Made by a program: the position numbers and the translations under genes. The notes below the pieces were generated by a model. The model had not been told where the DNA came from and searched no databases. It saw only the letters and a program-made list of their open reading frames with translations. From CAYOXM01 sp964407925 (GTDB lineage Bacteria; Patescibacteriota; Patescibacteriia; SG8-24), in the NCBI GenBank assembly GCA_964407925.1, contig CAYOXM010000034.1:1-11414 (forward strand): DNA of 11,414 nt, given 5' to 3'. Below are positions 10,876 through 11,414 of the stretch, piece after piece (the first letter of the stretch is position 1; every line of letters starts with the position of its first letter).

Positions 10876-11414
10876 ATGCTCTCTGCTGAACCTCAAGAAA
10901 CGCACTTTGACAACCTCGTCGACCTGTTCGAAGTCAGCGTCTTCCGGTTCGCGAACCGGCCGCTCTTCGGAACGAAGGACGGCGGCATCTGGGACTGGCT
11001 GACCTACGGCGACCTGAAGCGGCGCGTCGACGCGATGCGCGGCGGGCTCGCCGGACTCGGCATCGGCAAAGGCGACCGCATCGCCGTCATTTCGGACAAC
11101 TGCGTCGAGTGGGCGGTCATCGCCTACGCGACTTACGGCCTCGGCGCCGTGCTCGTGCCGATGTACGAAACGCAGACCGGGAAGGAATGGAGTTACATCC
11201 TCGCCGACTCCGGCGCGAAAGCGGTCTTCGGACCGCAGGAAGTGATCAACCGGCTGCTTACGGGCAACCACGCGCCGGCGACCCTCCTGCATGCCATCCC
11301 GTTCGTGCCGTATCTCGAAGAACGCCCCTCGCTGTTCTCGTCGCTTCTCGGCGGCGGCGCGGCGGAGCCCGTTCCGGCGACGCGGCCGGGACCGCACGAC
11401 CTCGCCTGCCTCAT
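10876..11414 (+). CDS. AMP-dependent synthetase/ligase, long-chain acyl-CoA synthetase-like (N-terminal part)
   Basis: The frame is open from the ATG to the window edge (179 complete codons). The product resembles the N-terminal domain of long-chain fatty acid-CoA ligases of the ANL superfamily, which activate fatty acids with ATP and CoA. WLTYGDLKRRVDAMRGGLAG (41-60), GKGDRIAVISDNCVEWAV (64-81) and YGLGAVLVPMYET (87-99) are strong family signatures. The window ends one residue before the expected YTSGTTGxPKG ATP-binding motif: the last residues DLACLI are its usual lead-in. The adenylation core and C-terminal lid are therefore unseen. The start is fixed by GGAGG. It is divergent from the anchored hydrolase, which may imply a shared lipid or acyl-chain role, though substrate is unproven. 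Confidence 0.88.
   Translation, partial: MLSAEPQETHFDNLVDLFEVSVFRFANRPLFGTKDGGIWDWLTYGDLKRRVDAMRGGLAGLGIGKGDRIAVISDNCVEWAVIAYATYGLGAVLVPMYETQTGKEWSYILADSGAKAVFGPQEVINRLLTGNHAPATLLHAIPFVPYLEERPSLFSSLLGGGAAEPVPATRPGPHDLACL

Noticed and set aside
10777..11397. Long upstream extension of the hydrolase frame
   Set aside because: It is antisense to the acyl-CoA-synthetase-like gene and has no domain. The hydrolase promoter lies at 10787-10815, inside the extension.

Overview
The window is GC-rich, gene-dense bacterial chromosome. It holds 14 protein-coding genes (two cut by the window edges), short intergenic gaps, and no rRNA, tRNA, CRISPR array or insertion sequence that I can see. Several proteins resemble those of the Candidate Phyla Radiation (Patescibacteria): the TypA wording, a thioredoxin-fold DsbA-like protein behind one N-terminal membrane anchor, a BlaI/M56 pair without a beta-lactam sensor, a minimal 96-residue MGMT protein, and a small RHA-type histidine phosphatase. 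This assignment rests on family flavour only and is an inference.

Layout. 1-310 (minus) is the N-terminus of the translational GTPase TypA/BipA. 489-1983 (plus) holds two tandem uncharacterised genes that look like diverged paralogues, with a strong sigma70-type promoter before the first and a perfect hairpin terminator after each. 7984 down to 2042 (minus) is a six-gene run: minimal MGMT, membrane-anchored PEBP (YbhB/Raf-kinase-inhibitor-like), P2A Ca2+/Mn2+-type ATPase, BlaI-family repressor, M56 metalloprotease and DsbA-like disulfide oxidoreductase. A promoter and BlaI-type operator sit just before blaI, so the run is probably at least two transcription units. 8078-8746 (plus) is a histidine phosphatase, divergent from the MGMT gene and closed by a terminator. 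10776 down to 8783 (minus) holds an anchored alpha/beta hydrolase, a phospholipid-N-methyltransferase-like enzyme and a Bcp peroxiredoxin. At 10876 (plus) an acyl-CoA-synthetase-like AMP-binding enzyme begins and runs off the window.

How the genes fit together. The shared theme is envelope and stress homeostasis: cation export, exported thiol oxidation, peroxide detoxification, alkylation repair, lipid activation and modification, and a proteolytically relieved repressor. The most testable regulatory unit is the blaI-M56 pair with its self-overlapping operator.

Expression signals are striking. The four plus-strand genes have Shine-Dalgarno-like sequences, and three of them have promoters with a perfect TTGACA -35 box. 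None of the ten minus-strand genes has a recognisable Shine-Dalgarno, and three have promoter-like elements that place the transcription start only 3-5 bases before the ATG, which predicts leaderless mRNAs. I see no clearly new defence or mobile system. The candidates for something undescribed are the tandem paralogue family and the sensorless BlaI/M56 circuit.
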